A stretch of 64,000 nucleotides of DNA from a virus: positions 62,001-126,000 of the IMG/VR virus record IMGVR_UViG_3300046535_002148. One strand, written 5' to 3'. The position numbers and the translations under genes were made by a program. The notes below the pieces were generated by a model that was not told the origin of the DNA, searched no databases, and worked only from the letters and a program-made list of their open reading frames with translations. Below are positions 33,351 through 41,867 of the stretch, piece after piece (the first letter of the stretch is position 1; each line of letters begins with the position of its first letter).

Positions 33351-34076
33351 CTACCGTACTCGTTGCTTGATCAAGCGCAGCCACGGAATGAGCTCGTGGG
33401 TCAGGCCGTCGTAGAGCTGCTCGTCGCTGACCTGCCGCGGGATCTTCGCGTGGAAGGCCGAGGCGTTGTCGATCGCGCGGCCGGGGAGATTCGACAGCGT
33501 GCCGAGGTACCCGACGTCGTTGCCGAACCCGACGAAGGCGAAGAACAACTCGTCCTGCTCGGAGCAGTCGCGCAGCAGCTGCTCGGTCGCGCCGCGGTCG
33601 CCCGGGGCGCCGTCGGTCTGGAAGATGACGAATCCCGGGACGCCAGCGTTGCTCGCGCGATGCAGGTCGCGGACCTTCTGCATCGCCGGTGCGTAGCGGG
33701 TACCGCCCCAGCTGGCCTTGCGGTGCTGCCGTTCGACCACCCCGGCGTAGGCGTTGATGTCGACGTCGAAGGGCTCGTACACGTCGTCGTGGAACAACAC
33801 CGTCGGCACGATGCCGTCGTCGTCGAGGTTGGCGCTCAGGCCGAGGGCCTGTTCGGCCAGGCGTTGGACGTCACCGTCGCTGTAGAACATCTCCATGGAC
33901 CCGGAATGGTCCAGGACCAGGTAGACAGCGACCTTCTCGTCACCGGAGGCACCCGCCTTCTCAAGCGACACCTTGGCGGTCTTGATCAGATCGACCATCG
34001 GCGTCGACGTCGAGCTGCTGGACGACGCAGTCGACTGGCTCGGCCGGTCGGACTGGTTCTTTCGCAGAAAGCCCAT
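33351..34076 (-). CDS. TerY/TerF-like VWA-domain protein
   Basis: 241 aa from ATG 34,076. The VWA domain has the MIDAS motif DHSGSM near residues 55-60, followed by VQRLAEQALGLSANLDDDG and VIFQTDGAPGD, the second MIDAS acidic loop. The FLRKNQSD N-terminus and the DDDG signature resemble VWA proteins of tellurium-resistance type loci. VWA domains bind metal-dependent partners. This is one of three VWA proteins here, the others being at 41.9 kb and in the Ro protein. Confidence 0.85.
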   Translation of the reverse strand: MGFLRKNQSDRPSQSTASSSSSTSTPMVDLIKTAKVSLEKAGASGDEKVAVYLVLDHSGSMEMFYSDGDVQRLAEQALGLSANLDDDGIVPTVLFHDDVYEPFDVDINAYAGVVERQHRKASWGGTRYAPAMQKVRDLHRASNAGVPGFVIFQTDGAPGDRGATEQLLRDCSEQDELFFAFVGFGNDVGYLGTLSNLPGRAIDNASAFHAKIPRQVSDEQLYDGLTHELIPWLRLIKQRVR

Positions 34077-34506
34077 GCGTTGAATCAACTCCCTGGGAGG
34101 TGCCGGCCTGGTTGGCCGGGCTCCCGTAGACGTAGTTCGGATCCAGGCGCACCCGACGACGACTCTGACGCAGAGTCCGGTCGTACTTGGTGCGCCACTG
34201 CTTGTTGTCGTCGAGCCACTGCACCTCGAAGCGACGGTTGTGCGCGAACATGTCGGTGATGATCGCCCGGGCACCGATCTCCTGCTGCTCCTGCAGCGTC
34301 CTCGGCTTGACCCGAGGCTTGGGGATCGGCTCCCCGTTCTCGTCCTTCCCGTAGGCGTTGCGTCGGTCTTTTTCGCACCGTCGAATGGCTTTCGACGGCT
34401 CGACCGACTCCATCGCCTTGATCAGGATCAACGCCATGTCGTGCCATTCCCCGTCCGCGAGCAATTCCATGGTGCGGTGGAAATACGGGGTTCCTCTTTC
34501 AGACAT
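33961..34506 (-). CDS. Hypothetical protein overlapping VWA gene (181 aa)
   Basis: The last 116 bases overlap the VWA gene in another frame, which makes its C-terminal residues less certain. The N-terminal 130 residues are well-formed helix/strand with a basic RCEKDRRNAYG region and SRRRVRLDPNYVYG. A nucleic-acid-binding role is possible. It directly follows the ParB-like gene. Confidence 0.55.
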   Translation of the reverse strand: MSERGTPYFHRTMELLADGEWHDMALILIKAMESVEPSKAIRRCEKDRRNAYGKDENGEPIPKPRVKPRTLQEQQEIGARAIITDMFAHNRRFEVQWLDDNKQWRTKYDRTLRQSRRRVRLDPNYVYGSPANQAGTSQGVDSTHGLSAKEPVRPAEPVDCVVQQLDVDADGRSDQDRQGVA

Positions 34507-34508
34507 GG

Positions 34509-35495
34509 TCAGAGCCGCGCCATTCCCTTTTCGTAGATCGCCTGGAACTTGGCGATCGTGGCCTCGACGCCTTCCAGGAAGTCAGGAAGTTCCGCGTCGG
34601 AGTAGGCCTCCAGCACGGCGGTGTAGTCGTCGTAGACCGACAGGTTGCCCATGGCCATCCCGAATCGCTGCCTCGGCGTCATCGGTGCCCGGCTGTTGTT
34701 GGTCTTCCGTCCGCCGAGGTTGTCCTGGATCCGCTCCTCCATGTTCTTGACCCAGGTCTTGATCACCTTCTCCTTGGCCGCGAACGAACGCGCCGCGTTC
34801 AGCATGGTGATCAGGTCGTTGACCTCGTCGATCTTGAGGTGAGCCTTGATCGTGAGGTTGGTGGCGCCTACGAAGATCTCGTCCGGGTTCACGTTGTTCA
34901 ACCGACCGCGGATCTGCGCGGAGAGCTTGGTGAACAGGTGCAGGTCGATGTCGTTCTCCTGCGCCCGCTTGAGTGCCGAGGTCTCCGCGGACTTGCGCTG
35001 CACCTTCGACAGCGGCACCTGGTTCTGCGCCGCTGCCTCCTTGAGGGAGATCCCGAGGTTGTCGGCCGCGAAGAGCGCATTGATGATGCGCTCGTCCTCG
35101 GACAGCGACAGGCCGTTGAAGTTGTTGGCCTCGCGGCACATCGCGGCCACCGTCGCCGCCTTCGCACCGGTGACCTCGTAGCGGTCCACGGTGGGCACCT
35201 TGGCGCGCATGGCCCCGGCCGCACGGTGGTTACCGTCGATCATCAAGCGCTTCGAGGTCTTGGTGGTCCGCTGCACCACGATGGGCGGGAACGTTGCACC
35301 GGTCAGCCAGGCGACCTCGTACCGTTCGACCGTGGGCTCGTTGAGCGGCTCCAGTCGCGCCTGGTTCTTCAGCGACCGGACCAGGTCGACCTCATTCAGG
35401 TCCGCCCCGGGAATGAACTCCCAGCTCACGTTGTAGGAATCGAGCCAGTCCTCGATCTCCTTGCGCCGATTGGTTTCGGCCTTGCTAGCCGCCAT
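34509..35495 (-). CDS. ParB/Srx-type nucleotide-binding protein
   Basis: 328 aa. Near residues 75-100 is the ParB-like core IVVQRTTKTSKRLMIDGNHR, where the GNHRAAG loop corresponds to the GxxRxxA nucleotide-binding motif. The rest is helical with an HTH-like LKEAAAQNQVPLSKVQRKS. ParB-like proteins in phages can be CTPases, nucleases or regulators. A second ParB-like gene is at 37,929-38,819. Confidence 0.82.
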   Translation of the reverse strand: MAASKAETNRRKEIEDWLDSYNVSWEFIPGADLNEVDLVRSLKNQARLEPLNEPTVERYEVAWLTGATFPPIVVQRTTKTSKRLMIDGNHRAAGAMRAKVPTVDRYEVTGAKAATVAAMCREANNFNGLSLSEDERIINALFAADNLGISLKEAAAQNQVPLSKVQRKSAETSALKRAQENDIDLHLFTKLSAQIRGRLNNVNPDEIFVGATNLTIKAHLKIDEVNDLITMLNAARSFAAKEKVIKTWVKNMEERIQDNLGGRKTNNSRAPMTPRQRFGMAMGNLSVYDDYTAVLEAYSDAELPDFLEGVEATIAKFQAIYEKGMARL

Positions 35496-35509
35496 TTTCG
35501 CAATCTCCC

Positions 35510-36415
35510 TTAGGACGCCATCTCGTGACGTCGGTATACGGTGACAATTTCTCGGGCCTGCAGGTCGGCGACAATTCCGATCTCGCCATCCAGATAAATC
35601 CTGCAGTCGCGCTTCTCCTTGTCGGACTTCTCGGTCCGGGAGGGGTCCAGCATGACGGCGAACGCACGTTCGACCGTGATCTGCCGCTCCGCAAGACGCT
35701 TGCGTGCGTGAGCGCTGATGGTGAACCGCGAGGCCAACTCGGACACAGCTTCGGCCGGGGTCCGGTAGCCCTTGTCCTTGATGACCTGCAGGACGGTGTT
35801 GTCCGTCCGGTCCACCTGTACCGACCAGCCCGGCACGACGAGCAGTTCGAGGCCGGGGCCGGTCCTGTCGGGCGTGGTCACGAGTGGGTTGGAGATGATG
35901 CGTTCCACCTGCTCGGCCGTGATGCCGTACTCGGCCATCTGCTTCTCGGCCTTGTCAGCGAAGGTGAGTCCACAGACCTTCACGATCCGCTGCGGGACGG
36001 TGACCTCGACGACCTCGCGGCTCTGACGGTGGTAGTCCAGGTCCTTCGGGGCGCTGAGGCCGAAGCATCCGGTCTCCTGGTGCGCCAGGCGCAGCCAGCT
36101 CCACAACCATTTGGTCCAGCGCTCACTGTCTTTGTCACAGAGCCGGAAGTAGTAGCTCTCGCCGTCGAGGGTGAACGAGACGTGGTCGTTGCCCTTGGGC
36201 TGCCCACACCGGAAGCAGGACGTGGTGCGGTTGATCGGTGAAGTCTCAGCCGCTACGAGCCAGGACCACAGCTCGTGGTCCCACTCCTTGAAACAGGGCC
36301 TGCTGCACAGCGAGAGGAGGTACGTCTCCTCGTGAACTACTTTGCTGTGGTTCAACTTGGACTCCGCGACGCGCTTAGCGCACCGCATGCAGCCAGCCAT
36401 CCGGTCCCCGTCCAT
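35510..36415 (-). CDS. Tandem DUF4258-like protein with zinc ribbons
   Basis: About 301 aa from ATG 36,415; an earlier GTG or TTG start cannot be excluded. The N-terminal part has Cys pairs (CMRC, CSRPC, CFRCG). Two similar C-terminal modules follow. One is LTFADKAEKQMAEYGITAEQV (about 180-250) and the other FTISAHARKRLAERQITVERA (about 255-300) with YLDGEIGIVADL. The HAxKRLxER motif marks DUF4258, related to RelE/BrnT-type toxins. This may be a toxin-like RNase fusion. Confidence 0.65.
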   Translation of the reverse strand: MDGDRMAGCMRCAKRVAESKLNHSKVVHEETYLLSLCSRPCFKEWDHELWSWLVAAETSPINRTTSCFRCGQPKGNDHVSFTLDGESYYFRLCDKDSERWTKWLWSWLRLAHQETGCFGLSAPKDLDYHRQSREVVEVTVPQRIVKVCGLTFADKAEKQMAEYGITAEQVERIISNPLVTTPDRTGPGLELLVVPGWSVQVDRTDNTVLQVIKDKGYRTPAEAVSELASRFTISAHARKRLAERQITVERAFAVMLDPSRTEKSDKEKRDCRIYLDGEIGIVADLQAREIVTVYRRHEMAS

Positions 36416-36468
36416 CTGGGCCAATGATTCGGACACGGTACCGAACCAGTGGGCCGGCGGAACAGAAG

Positions 36469-36488
36469 CTCCCAAGCCAGCTTGGCAA
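36469..36488. promoter_or_regulatory. 20-bp operator-like palindrome, site 5
   Basis: CTCCCAAGCCAGCTTGGCAA lies midway between the divergent genes starting at 36,415 (minus) and 36,533 (plus), a typical operator position. Confidence 0.7.
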
Positions 36489-36532
36489 TTTTTCCCACCA
36501 CCGGGTCATTGACCGACCATAGGGTCGGCTGA

Positions 36533-37321
36533 ATGGAACCACGACACGTGCTGGTGGCCGGCGACTGGCACGGCGACACCGGTTGGGCGATCGGCGTCGT
36601 CGAGATGCTGCCACGCTTCCTGCCCGAAGAGAAGGACCGACTCATCCTGCAGTTGGGTGACTTCGGGATCAGTGGCAGACCGAGCGGCCAGAGCTACCTG
36701 CATCAACTCAACAAGCAGCTGGAGAAGGCCGACGCCGACGTCGTCTTCATCGACGGCAACCACGAGGACCACCCTCTCCTGCGTACAGCGAAGAAGGCCG
36801 ACGGGCCGCTGATTCCCACCGGCGCAACGAAGCTGCGCCGTGTCCGGTCCAGGATCTGGTGGGCGCCGCGCGGCTTCCGCTGGCGTTGGCACGGACACGA
36901 ATGGGTGGCCGTGGGCGGCGCGGTGTCGGTCGACCGGGCGCTGCGCGAACCCGGTGTCAGCTGGTTCGCCGAGGAGGAGCTCACCGAGGCAGAGATCGAG
37001 GCGATCATCGACGCGGGCCCGGCCGACGTCGTCATCAGCCACGACCGCCCGGCACAAGCTCCGCTCGCACTGCCGCCGTGGCCCGACGAATGGGATCTGG
37101 CCGACCTGGCCCGGTCCGAGGCCCATCGCGACCGGATCCAGCGCGTTGTTGACGGCATTCAACCGCGCCTGCAAATGCACGGCCACTACCACGTTTACAG
37201 CCACGACTTCGCGGGTATGCCTTTCGGCCAACTTGAACTTCTGGCCCTGGACATGAATCGCCGAGCGGGAAGTCTTATGCGCGTGAACGTCGTCGACCTC
37301 CGGTTGGAGCCCCCGCGGTGA
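36533..37321 (+). CDS. Second calcineurin-like metallophosphoesterase
   Basis: 262 aa. Metal motifs are GDWHGD (about 10-15), LGDFG (about 43-47), GNHED (about 75-79), ISHD and GHYH near the C-terminus. It is longer than the enzyme at 31,768-32,334 and only distantly similar. It stands as a single gene behind an operator palindrome. Confidence 0.9.
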   Translation: MEPRHVLVAGDWHGDTGWAIGVVEMLPRFLPEEKDRLILQLGDFGISGRPSGQSYLHQLNKQLEKADADVVFIDGNHEDHPLLRTAKKADGPLIPTGATKLRRVRSRIWWAPRGFRWRWHGHEWVAVGGAVSVDRALREPGVSWFAEEELTEAEIEAIIDAGPADVVISHDRPAQAPLALPPWPDEWDLADLARSEAHRDRIQRVVDGIQPRLQMHGHYHVYSHDFAGMPFGQLELLALDMNRRAGSLMRVNVVDLRLEPPR

Positions 37322-37373
37322 AGCCGCGGGTGAACAGTCATCGCTTCTCCTCGGGCACCGGGATCTGGCACGG

Positions 37374-37844
37374 CTAGAGAGGCTCGATGTACTCGACGGA
37401 CTGGTCCCGCTCGAGCTTGATCTGCTGCTTGCAGGTACCGCTGCAGTACTCCAGGGAAAGGCCCCGGACGGTGCGCCGGCGGGCCTGCTCCATCGTCAGC
37501 TGGTTGCCGCAGACGGTGCAGACCGGCAGACGCTCGATGGGCGGCAGCTCCTTGTACTTCTGCGGTGAGCCGCGGAACGCCTGCCCGCACGCACTCGAGC
37601 AGTACCGGCGCCGACGGCCGGAGGCCTGCTGCTGCAGGTCCTTCCCGCAGACCGGGCAGGTGTCCAGGCCGCGGTTGAGGCCCATCTTGCGCAGGCCCGC
37701 GGCGATGGTGGAGACGGTGCGGCCCATGGCGGTGGCGATCTCGTCGTTAGTCAGACCGGCCTTGAAGAGCTCGGTCAGCATCTCGTAGTCGTCCTCGGAC
37801 CACCCGTACGGGCGCTTCGGAGGCTTGATGGCGGGGGTCGTCAT
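37374..37844 (-). CDS. SANT/HTH plus zinc-ribbon DNA-binding protein
   Basis: 156 aa. The N-terminus is a helix-turn-helix of the Myb/GcrA-like kind (YGWSEDDYEMLTELFKAGLT and EIATAMGRTVSTIAAGLRK). Two zinc ribbons follow (CPVCGKDL..YCSSAC and CTVCGNQL..YCSGTC). A paralogue with the same layout is at 53,071-53,502. They may be transcription factors, and one could recognise the window's operator palindromes. Confidence 0.78.
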   Translation of the reverse strand: MTTPAIKPPKRPYGWSEDDYEMLTELFKAGLTNDEIATAMGRTVSTIAAGLRKMGLNRGLDTCPVCGKDLQQQASGRRRRYCSSACGQAFRGSPQKYKELPPIERLPVCTVCGNQLTMEQARRRTVRGLSLEYCSGTCKQQIKLERDQSVEYIEPL

Positions 37845-37886
37845 TCTGATGTTCTCGTCCTCAATCTGAGGTTTTCAAAGACGGAT

Positions 37887-37912
37887 AGGGGTGGGCCCGA
37901 AGACCCACCCCT
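37887..37912. terminator. Hairpin terminator
   Basis: AGGGGTGGG pairs with CCCACCCCT around an eight-base loop, just before the 3' end of the ParB-like gene at 37,929 and upstream of the HTH/zinc gene. Confidence 0.7.
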
Positions 37913-37928
37913 CGACCGCCTACAGCGC

Positions 37929-38819
37929 CTAGGCGCCAGTGTCGTCCGGGTCCTCGGCCAGGTCCGTCGGGTACGGACCGGTCCACGCCTTGGCGACCGG
38001 GAACTTAATCTCGGCGCCCTTCGGCGCCTTGGTCACCAGGCGTACGGGGCTGTCGGTGACCAGCCCGTTCCAGGTCTTGATGAACAGGGTCAGCATGACC
38101 CCGGAGGTCACGCGCTCGTTCTTGCGGCGGATCTGCCGCAGCCGCGAGTCGAGGGTGAGGATCGGGGAGTTCTCCCCCTCGTTGGTGCGCCGGGCCAGGC
38201 GGCGGATGAACCAGTCGGCCAACCTCACCCCCGAGCGCTGGACGATGAGCCAGTGCGCGACGGCGATGACGCGCGGTGCCGCCTCGATCTGCGTGCGGTA
38301 CCGCAACCCGACGGCCACCGAATCGTGGATCTCCGGGTTGCTGTCGATGAAGGCGACGATCTCCGGGGAGGTGAACTGCGGGGTCTTGTTCTTGGTGATC
38401 GCGTCGGTGCGGCTCATCATGCACAGCCGCGCCGTCGCCGCGAGCATCGCGGCGTTCGACTCGCCCCGCAGCTGCAGCGCATCGGTGGTGGATCGGTTCG
38501 CGCCGCTGTCCATCGTCAGGAACGACTCCGGGCTCATGTTGCGCATGACGATCCAGAGCTGCGTGGTCTGCGACTGGACCTGGGCCATCAGGCGGTGCTG
38601 ACCGTTGATCAGATTGTCGTTGGTGTCGAAGCAGATCGCTGCCTCGCACGGCCCCCAGTCCCCCTGCTCCATGGCCTTGGCGTAGGTGTCCACGCGGGAC
38701 TTCCGCACCGGCCGGTTGATGACGTTGTGGATCAGGGCCTCCTCGGCCCAGCCGGCGTCGGCCTTGACCAGCTCGATGTCGAGCTCGCGGTTGCTCAGGT
38801 GCATGCGGGGGCGGCTCAC
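37929..38819 (-). CDS. ParB-like protein
   Basis: 296 aa. The segment DTNDNLINGQHRLMAQVQS near residues 64-82 is the ParB-like GQHRL loop. The preceding helix RVDTYAKAMEQGDW is typical of phage ParB-domain proteins. The gene is coupled to the SpoVS-like gene by a four-base overlap. It may regulate transcription or bind nucleotides. Confidence 0.82.
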   Translation of the reverse strand: MSRPRMHLSNRELDIELVKADAGWAEEALIHNVINRPVRKSRVDTYAKAMEQGDWGPCEAAICFDTNDNLINGQHRLMAQVQSQTTQLWIVMRNMSPESFLTMDSGANRSTTDALQLRGESNAAMLAATARLCMMSRTDAITKNKTPQFTSPEIVAFIDSNPEIHDSVAVGLRYRTQIEAAPRVIAVAHWLIVQRSGVRLADWFIRRLARRTNEGENSPILTLDSRLRQIRRKNERVTSGVMLTLFIKTWNGLVTDSPVRLVTKAPKGAEIKFPVAKAWTGPYPTDLAEDPDDTGA

Positions 38820-39130
38820 GGCGCGGCCTCCCCGTCGGCGCGCTGCACCGTGAAGGCCATGACGCAGTTGAGCTCACGCCAGTCCTGGGGCGTGCCCTCG
38901 ACGAGCTCCGGCTGGAAGCCGATGGTGTAGTCGACCTTCTCGTTGGCGGTCGCGATGGCGCGGACGGCGTTGTGGACGGCGTGCGCGCCGACGGCTCGCA
39001 GGACAGCCCGGTCACCGCACCGCACGACGCTGATGATCGTGGAGGCCAGCTTCTTGACGTCGGCGTCCTTCTTGACCTGGAACACCCGGTCGACGGGTTG
39101 GGGCAGAGCCCCTGAAGGCGTCACGGACAT
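38816..39130 (-). CDS. SpoVS-like protein
   Basis: 104 aa. The sequence follows the SpoVS pattern: VKKDADVKKLASTIISVVR, then AVLRAVGAHAVHNAVRAIATANEKV, then a beta hairpin at the C-terminus. SpoVS is an Alba-related protein that affects sporulation timing in Bacillus and is present in actinobacteria. With the WhiG-type sigma factor it suggests the phage interferes with host development. Confidence 0.82.
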   Translation of the reverse strand: MSVTPSGALPQPVDRVFQVKKDADVKKLASTIISVVRCGDRAVLRAVGAHAVHNAVRAIATANEKVDYTIGFQPELVEGTPQDWRELNCVMAFTVQRADGEAAP

Positions 39131-39241
39131 GACTCGATGACCCTTTCGGGAGGGAGGGGAAGCGAGAGGGCGCCATGAGTGCCCTGGTCCGTGTTGCGGA
39201 TTTCAGCCTAAACGCTAGGTGCGCGATCGCGCCAGAGAGGT

Positions 39242-40777
39242 TCAAGTCCACCGCTCGACCCACGCCAGACCACCGACGTCCAGCAGGCGCTGGGCGCGGG
39301 TGACCGCGACGTAGGCGAGCATCAGCTCATCGGGATCGAGCTCGGGGAGGTACCCGTTCTCGTCCTCCTCCGGCTCCCGGTCGGCGAAGTCCATGCTGAT
39401 CCGCACCGAGTCCCACTGCCGGCCCTTGGCCCGGTGGGCGGTGGAGACCACGACGTCGGCTGCCATCTCCGCAGCGAGCGCGCCGTCGCCACGCAGACCG
39501 TGGTTGGCGGTCTTGCTCATCGCCTCGATGACGCCTTCGGGCCGGTAGTCGTCGATGAGTCGGACCCAGGTCTTGAGGTCCCCGCCGTCATGACTTTCTT
39601 CGACATATTCCTGGACCTCCGCCCAGGTCTTGAAGACGAACAGGTCGCGGTGCGTGGTGGTGCCGGTCTTCATCAGTTCCTCCGCGGCCCGAGCGAACGC
39701 GACGACCTCGTCGGTTCCGCCCACCACGGCGACGCTGCGCCCGTCCTGGTGACAGCGCAGGACCTCCTTGACCACCGCGGCGTTGGTCCGGCACAGCACG
39801 GCCTTGGCCGCGGTGCCGAGCGGGCGGATCTCCCCGGGCTTGTCGGGATCGCCGGGCAGGACGCGCAGGTCGGCCCTGAGCAGCTCGAGCCACTTGTTGG
39901 CCTCGTCGGCGATCGCCTGGCCGAACCGCCAGGACTTGGTCAGGGTGCGGTCGTGCCGGGAGTCGAAGCTGTTCATCGCGTCGATCGCGCCGCGCCATCG
40001 GTAGATCGCCTGGTTCGCGTCCCCGACGACGACGACCTGGCAGCCCTGGCGCTGGAGCAGGTCCACGATCACGCCGTTCGCGTCCTGCCCTTCATCGAGC
40101 AGCACGTAGTCGTAGGGCAGTCGGGGCCGGGTCAGACAGAAGGCCTTGAGGTAGTGGTCGTGGGAGAAACGAAGTTTCCCGTCCGGACTGGACAGGTCCT
40201 CCCATGCCTGTTCTGCCCGCGGCACGATGTAGCGGGCCAGTTCGCGGCGCGCTTCGACGGTGTCGATGCGGGTCACGCCGGGGACGTGCCACTGGTCGAT
40301 CTGCTCGTCGCCGGTGTAACAGAACCGCTGGACGGTTTCCATCGCGATGCGACCCAATTGTGGTGCGGGCATGACGATCCCGGCGAACTCCTGGAACTTC
40401 TTGATCCCGAGGATCTCGGCGGTGACCTGCGGTCGCACCCGGCTGCCGTTGAGCCGGTTGCGCAGGGCGTTGCCGCCCCAGGCGCGCGCTGCCCATCCGT
40501 AGGCCAACGAGTGGGCGGTCTTGCACTTCACGTACTCGGGGAAATCGAGCTGGGCCTCGTCAGCGATCGCCCGGTTGTAGGCAAGGTAGAGCCCGTTGCG
40601 GCCGGGGTGGACCCTGCTCATCATCTTCAGCGTCGACGTCTTCCCCGAGCCGGCCAAGGCGCTGATGGTCATGTTCTGCCGAGTGGCGAATGCCTGGATG
40701 CAGGCGTCCTGCTCGGAAGTGGGGCGCGGGCCGTGGACGGCGGGCGCGGTGGGGTCACTCTCGGCCTGGATCTTCAC
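39242..40777 (-). CDS. UvrD/Rep-like superfamily 1 helicase
   Basis: 511 aa from GTG 40,777 (GTGA overlap with the HAD gene). Motif Q/I: ALAGSGKTSTL near residues 40-50. Motif II: LLDEGQD. Motif III: VVVGDANQAIYRWRGA. Motif IV-VI: STAHRAKGRQWDSV and LAYVAVTRAQ. These are the 3'-5' DNA helicase motifs. It probably acts in phage replication or recombination. Confidence 0.9.
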   Translation of the reverse strand: MKIQAESDPTAPAVHGPRPTSEQDACIQAFATRQNMTISALAGSGKTSTLKMMSRVHPGRNGLYLAYNRAIADEAQLDFPEYVKCKTAHSLAYGWAARAWGGNALRNRLNGSRVRPQVTAEILGIKKFQEFAGIVMPAPQLGRIAMETVQRFCYTGDEQIDQWHVPGVTRIDTVEARRELARYIVPRAEQAWEDLSSPDGKLRFSHDHYLKAFCLTRPRLPYDYVLLDEGQDANGVIVDLLQRQGCQVVVVGDANQAIYRWRGAIDAMNSFDSRHDRTLTKSWRFGQAIADEANKWLELLRADLRVLPGDPDKPGEIRPLGTAAKAVLCRTNAAVVKEVLRCHQDGRSVAVVGGTDEVVAFARAAEELMKTGTTTHRDLFVFKTWAEVQEYVEESHDGGDLKTWVRLIDDYRPEGVIEAMSKTANHGLRGDGALAAEMAADVVVSTAHRAKGRQWDSVRISMDFADREPEEDENGYLPELDPDELMLAYVAVTRAQRLLDVGGLAWVERWT

Positions 40778-41307
40778 GTGGCGCTGTGCTCCTGAAGGAA
40801 TGCCTCGACGTCGTCGAGGTGATGGGGCTGGAGGCCTCGGCGTGGGTCGGGCTCGATGAACAGGTGCGGCGGCAGTCGGCCTTCGTTGGATTCGAAGAAG
40901 CCCTTGAACTCCGTGATCGCCTCGTCGTCGGTCCAAATGACGGGGTGGCCGGCCTGCATCACCTCGACCGCTGTCAGGCCCTTGGCGTAGTGACGCGTCC
41001 TGACGGTGACGTCGCGCAGGTGTTCCGAACCGATCGGCAGCCGCGGGAACCCCATGAGCTGTTCGACCTGGTGGGTGTCGAGGAGTTCGGGGTGTGTGGT
41101 GCTCATGCACCAGGTGCTCGACCAGCGCAGGTCGACGTCGAAGGTCTCGCGCAAGTGCAGGATCCGGGCGACCAGTCGCGGCGCCCAACGCATGCGGAAG
41201 CCGTTGCCCTGGGAATAGGCGATGCCCTGACGTGGAGCCTCACCCCAGCCCGGCTTCTGGCTGGTGTTGATCACTCCGTCGATGTCGAGCAGCCAGACGG
41301 CTCGCAA
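40774..41307 (-). CDS. HAD-like hydrolase
   Basis: 177 aa. The N-terminal LLDIDGVIN has the nucleophile Asp, and VIWTDDEA near residue 130 provides the motif III/IV acidic pair. Phage HAD proteins often act as nucleotidases or 5'-phosphatases. The insertion near residues 20-40 is GAxRQGIAYS-like. It is co-transcribed with the helicase. Confidence 0.78.
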   Translation of the reverse strand: MRAVWLLDIDGVINTSQKPGWGEAPRQGIAYSQGNGFRMRWAPRLVARILHLRETFDVDLRWSSTWCMSTTHPELLDTHQVEQLMGFPRLPIGSEHLRDVTVRTRHYAKGLTAVEVMQAGHPVIWTDDEAITEFKGFFESNEGRLPPHLFIEPDPRRGLQPHHLDDVEAFLQEHSAT

Positions 41308-41378
41308 GGTCCCTCCCTGGGTCAGTTGCCCAGGCTAGGGATTTCCGCCGACACGGCCTTCGGGAAAACGGCCGGGGC

Positions 41379-41732
41379 TCAGGTGCACTCGCAGTAACGC
41401 CAGGTCCAGCAGCCGTCCTTCCAGATCAAGTCGATGCGACCGTCGTGGAGAGGGAAGGTGGGTCCGTCGTAGGCGTCCTGGATGGCGGTGTGCGCCAGAC
41501 TCATTGCCTCGAGCGCCACGCAGTAGTCGACGTCTGTGACCTGGTGGTGGAGAGGCAGCTGCCCGCCGTCCCAGTCGGAGTGGGCGAGCGCGAACCCTTC
41601 GCCGCAGCTGTTGGCCTGGACCTCGCAACCTGCAGAACAGACCATCCGACAGCCCTTGGGTCCGGGCCCGAGGCATTCCAGGTGGGCCGCGATCGCTCCG
41701 TGCTCGGTGATGGTCCAACTGATCTCGTGCAC
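41379..41732 (-). CDS. Cys-rich hypothetical protein (117 aa)
   Basis: The GTG at 41,732 is preceded by an AGAAGAGG site. The protein has eight Cys residues (CLGPGPKGC, CSAGCE, SCGEG, CWTWRYCEC), suggesting zinc binding. The divergent VWA gene starts 136 bases away with an operator between. Confidence 0.6.
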   Translation of the reverse strand: MHEISWTITEHGAIAAHLECLGPGPKGCRMVCSAGCEVQANSCGEGFALAHSDWDGGQLPLHHQVTDVDYCVALEAMSLAHTAIQDAYDGPTFPLHDGRIDLIWKDGCWTWRYCECT

Positions 41733-41754
41733 GGCGACCTCTTCTCGGCCCAAG

Positions 41755-41774
41755 CTCCCGAGCTGGCTTCGGAG
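41755..41774. promoter_or_regulatory. 20-bp operator-like palindrome, site 6
   Basis: CTCCCGAGCTGGCTTCGGAG lies between the divergent genes at 41,732 and 41,868. Confidence 0.7.
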
Positions 41775-41867
41775 GGAGCGGGGTCATCCTGTCACCGGCA
41801 GAAATTTCCGGCCAGGTGGGGCCGGGCAATTGTTCTACCGTCGGGAGCGACCCGAAGGAGGAATCCC

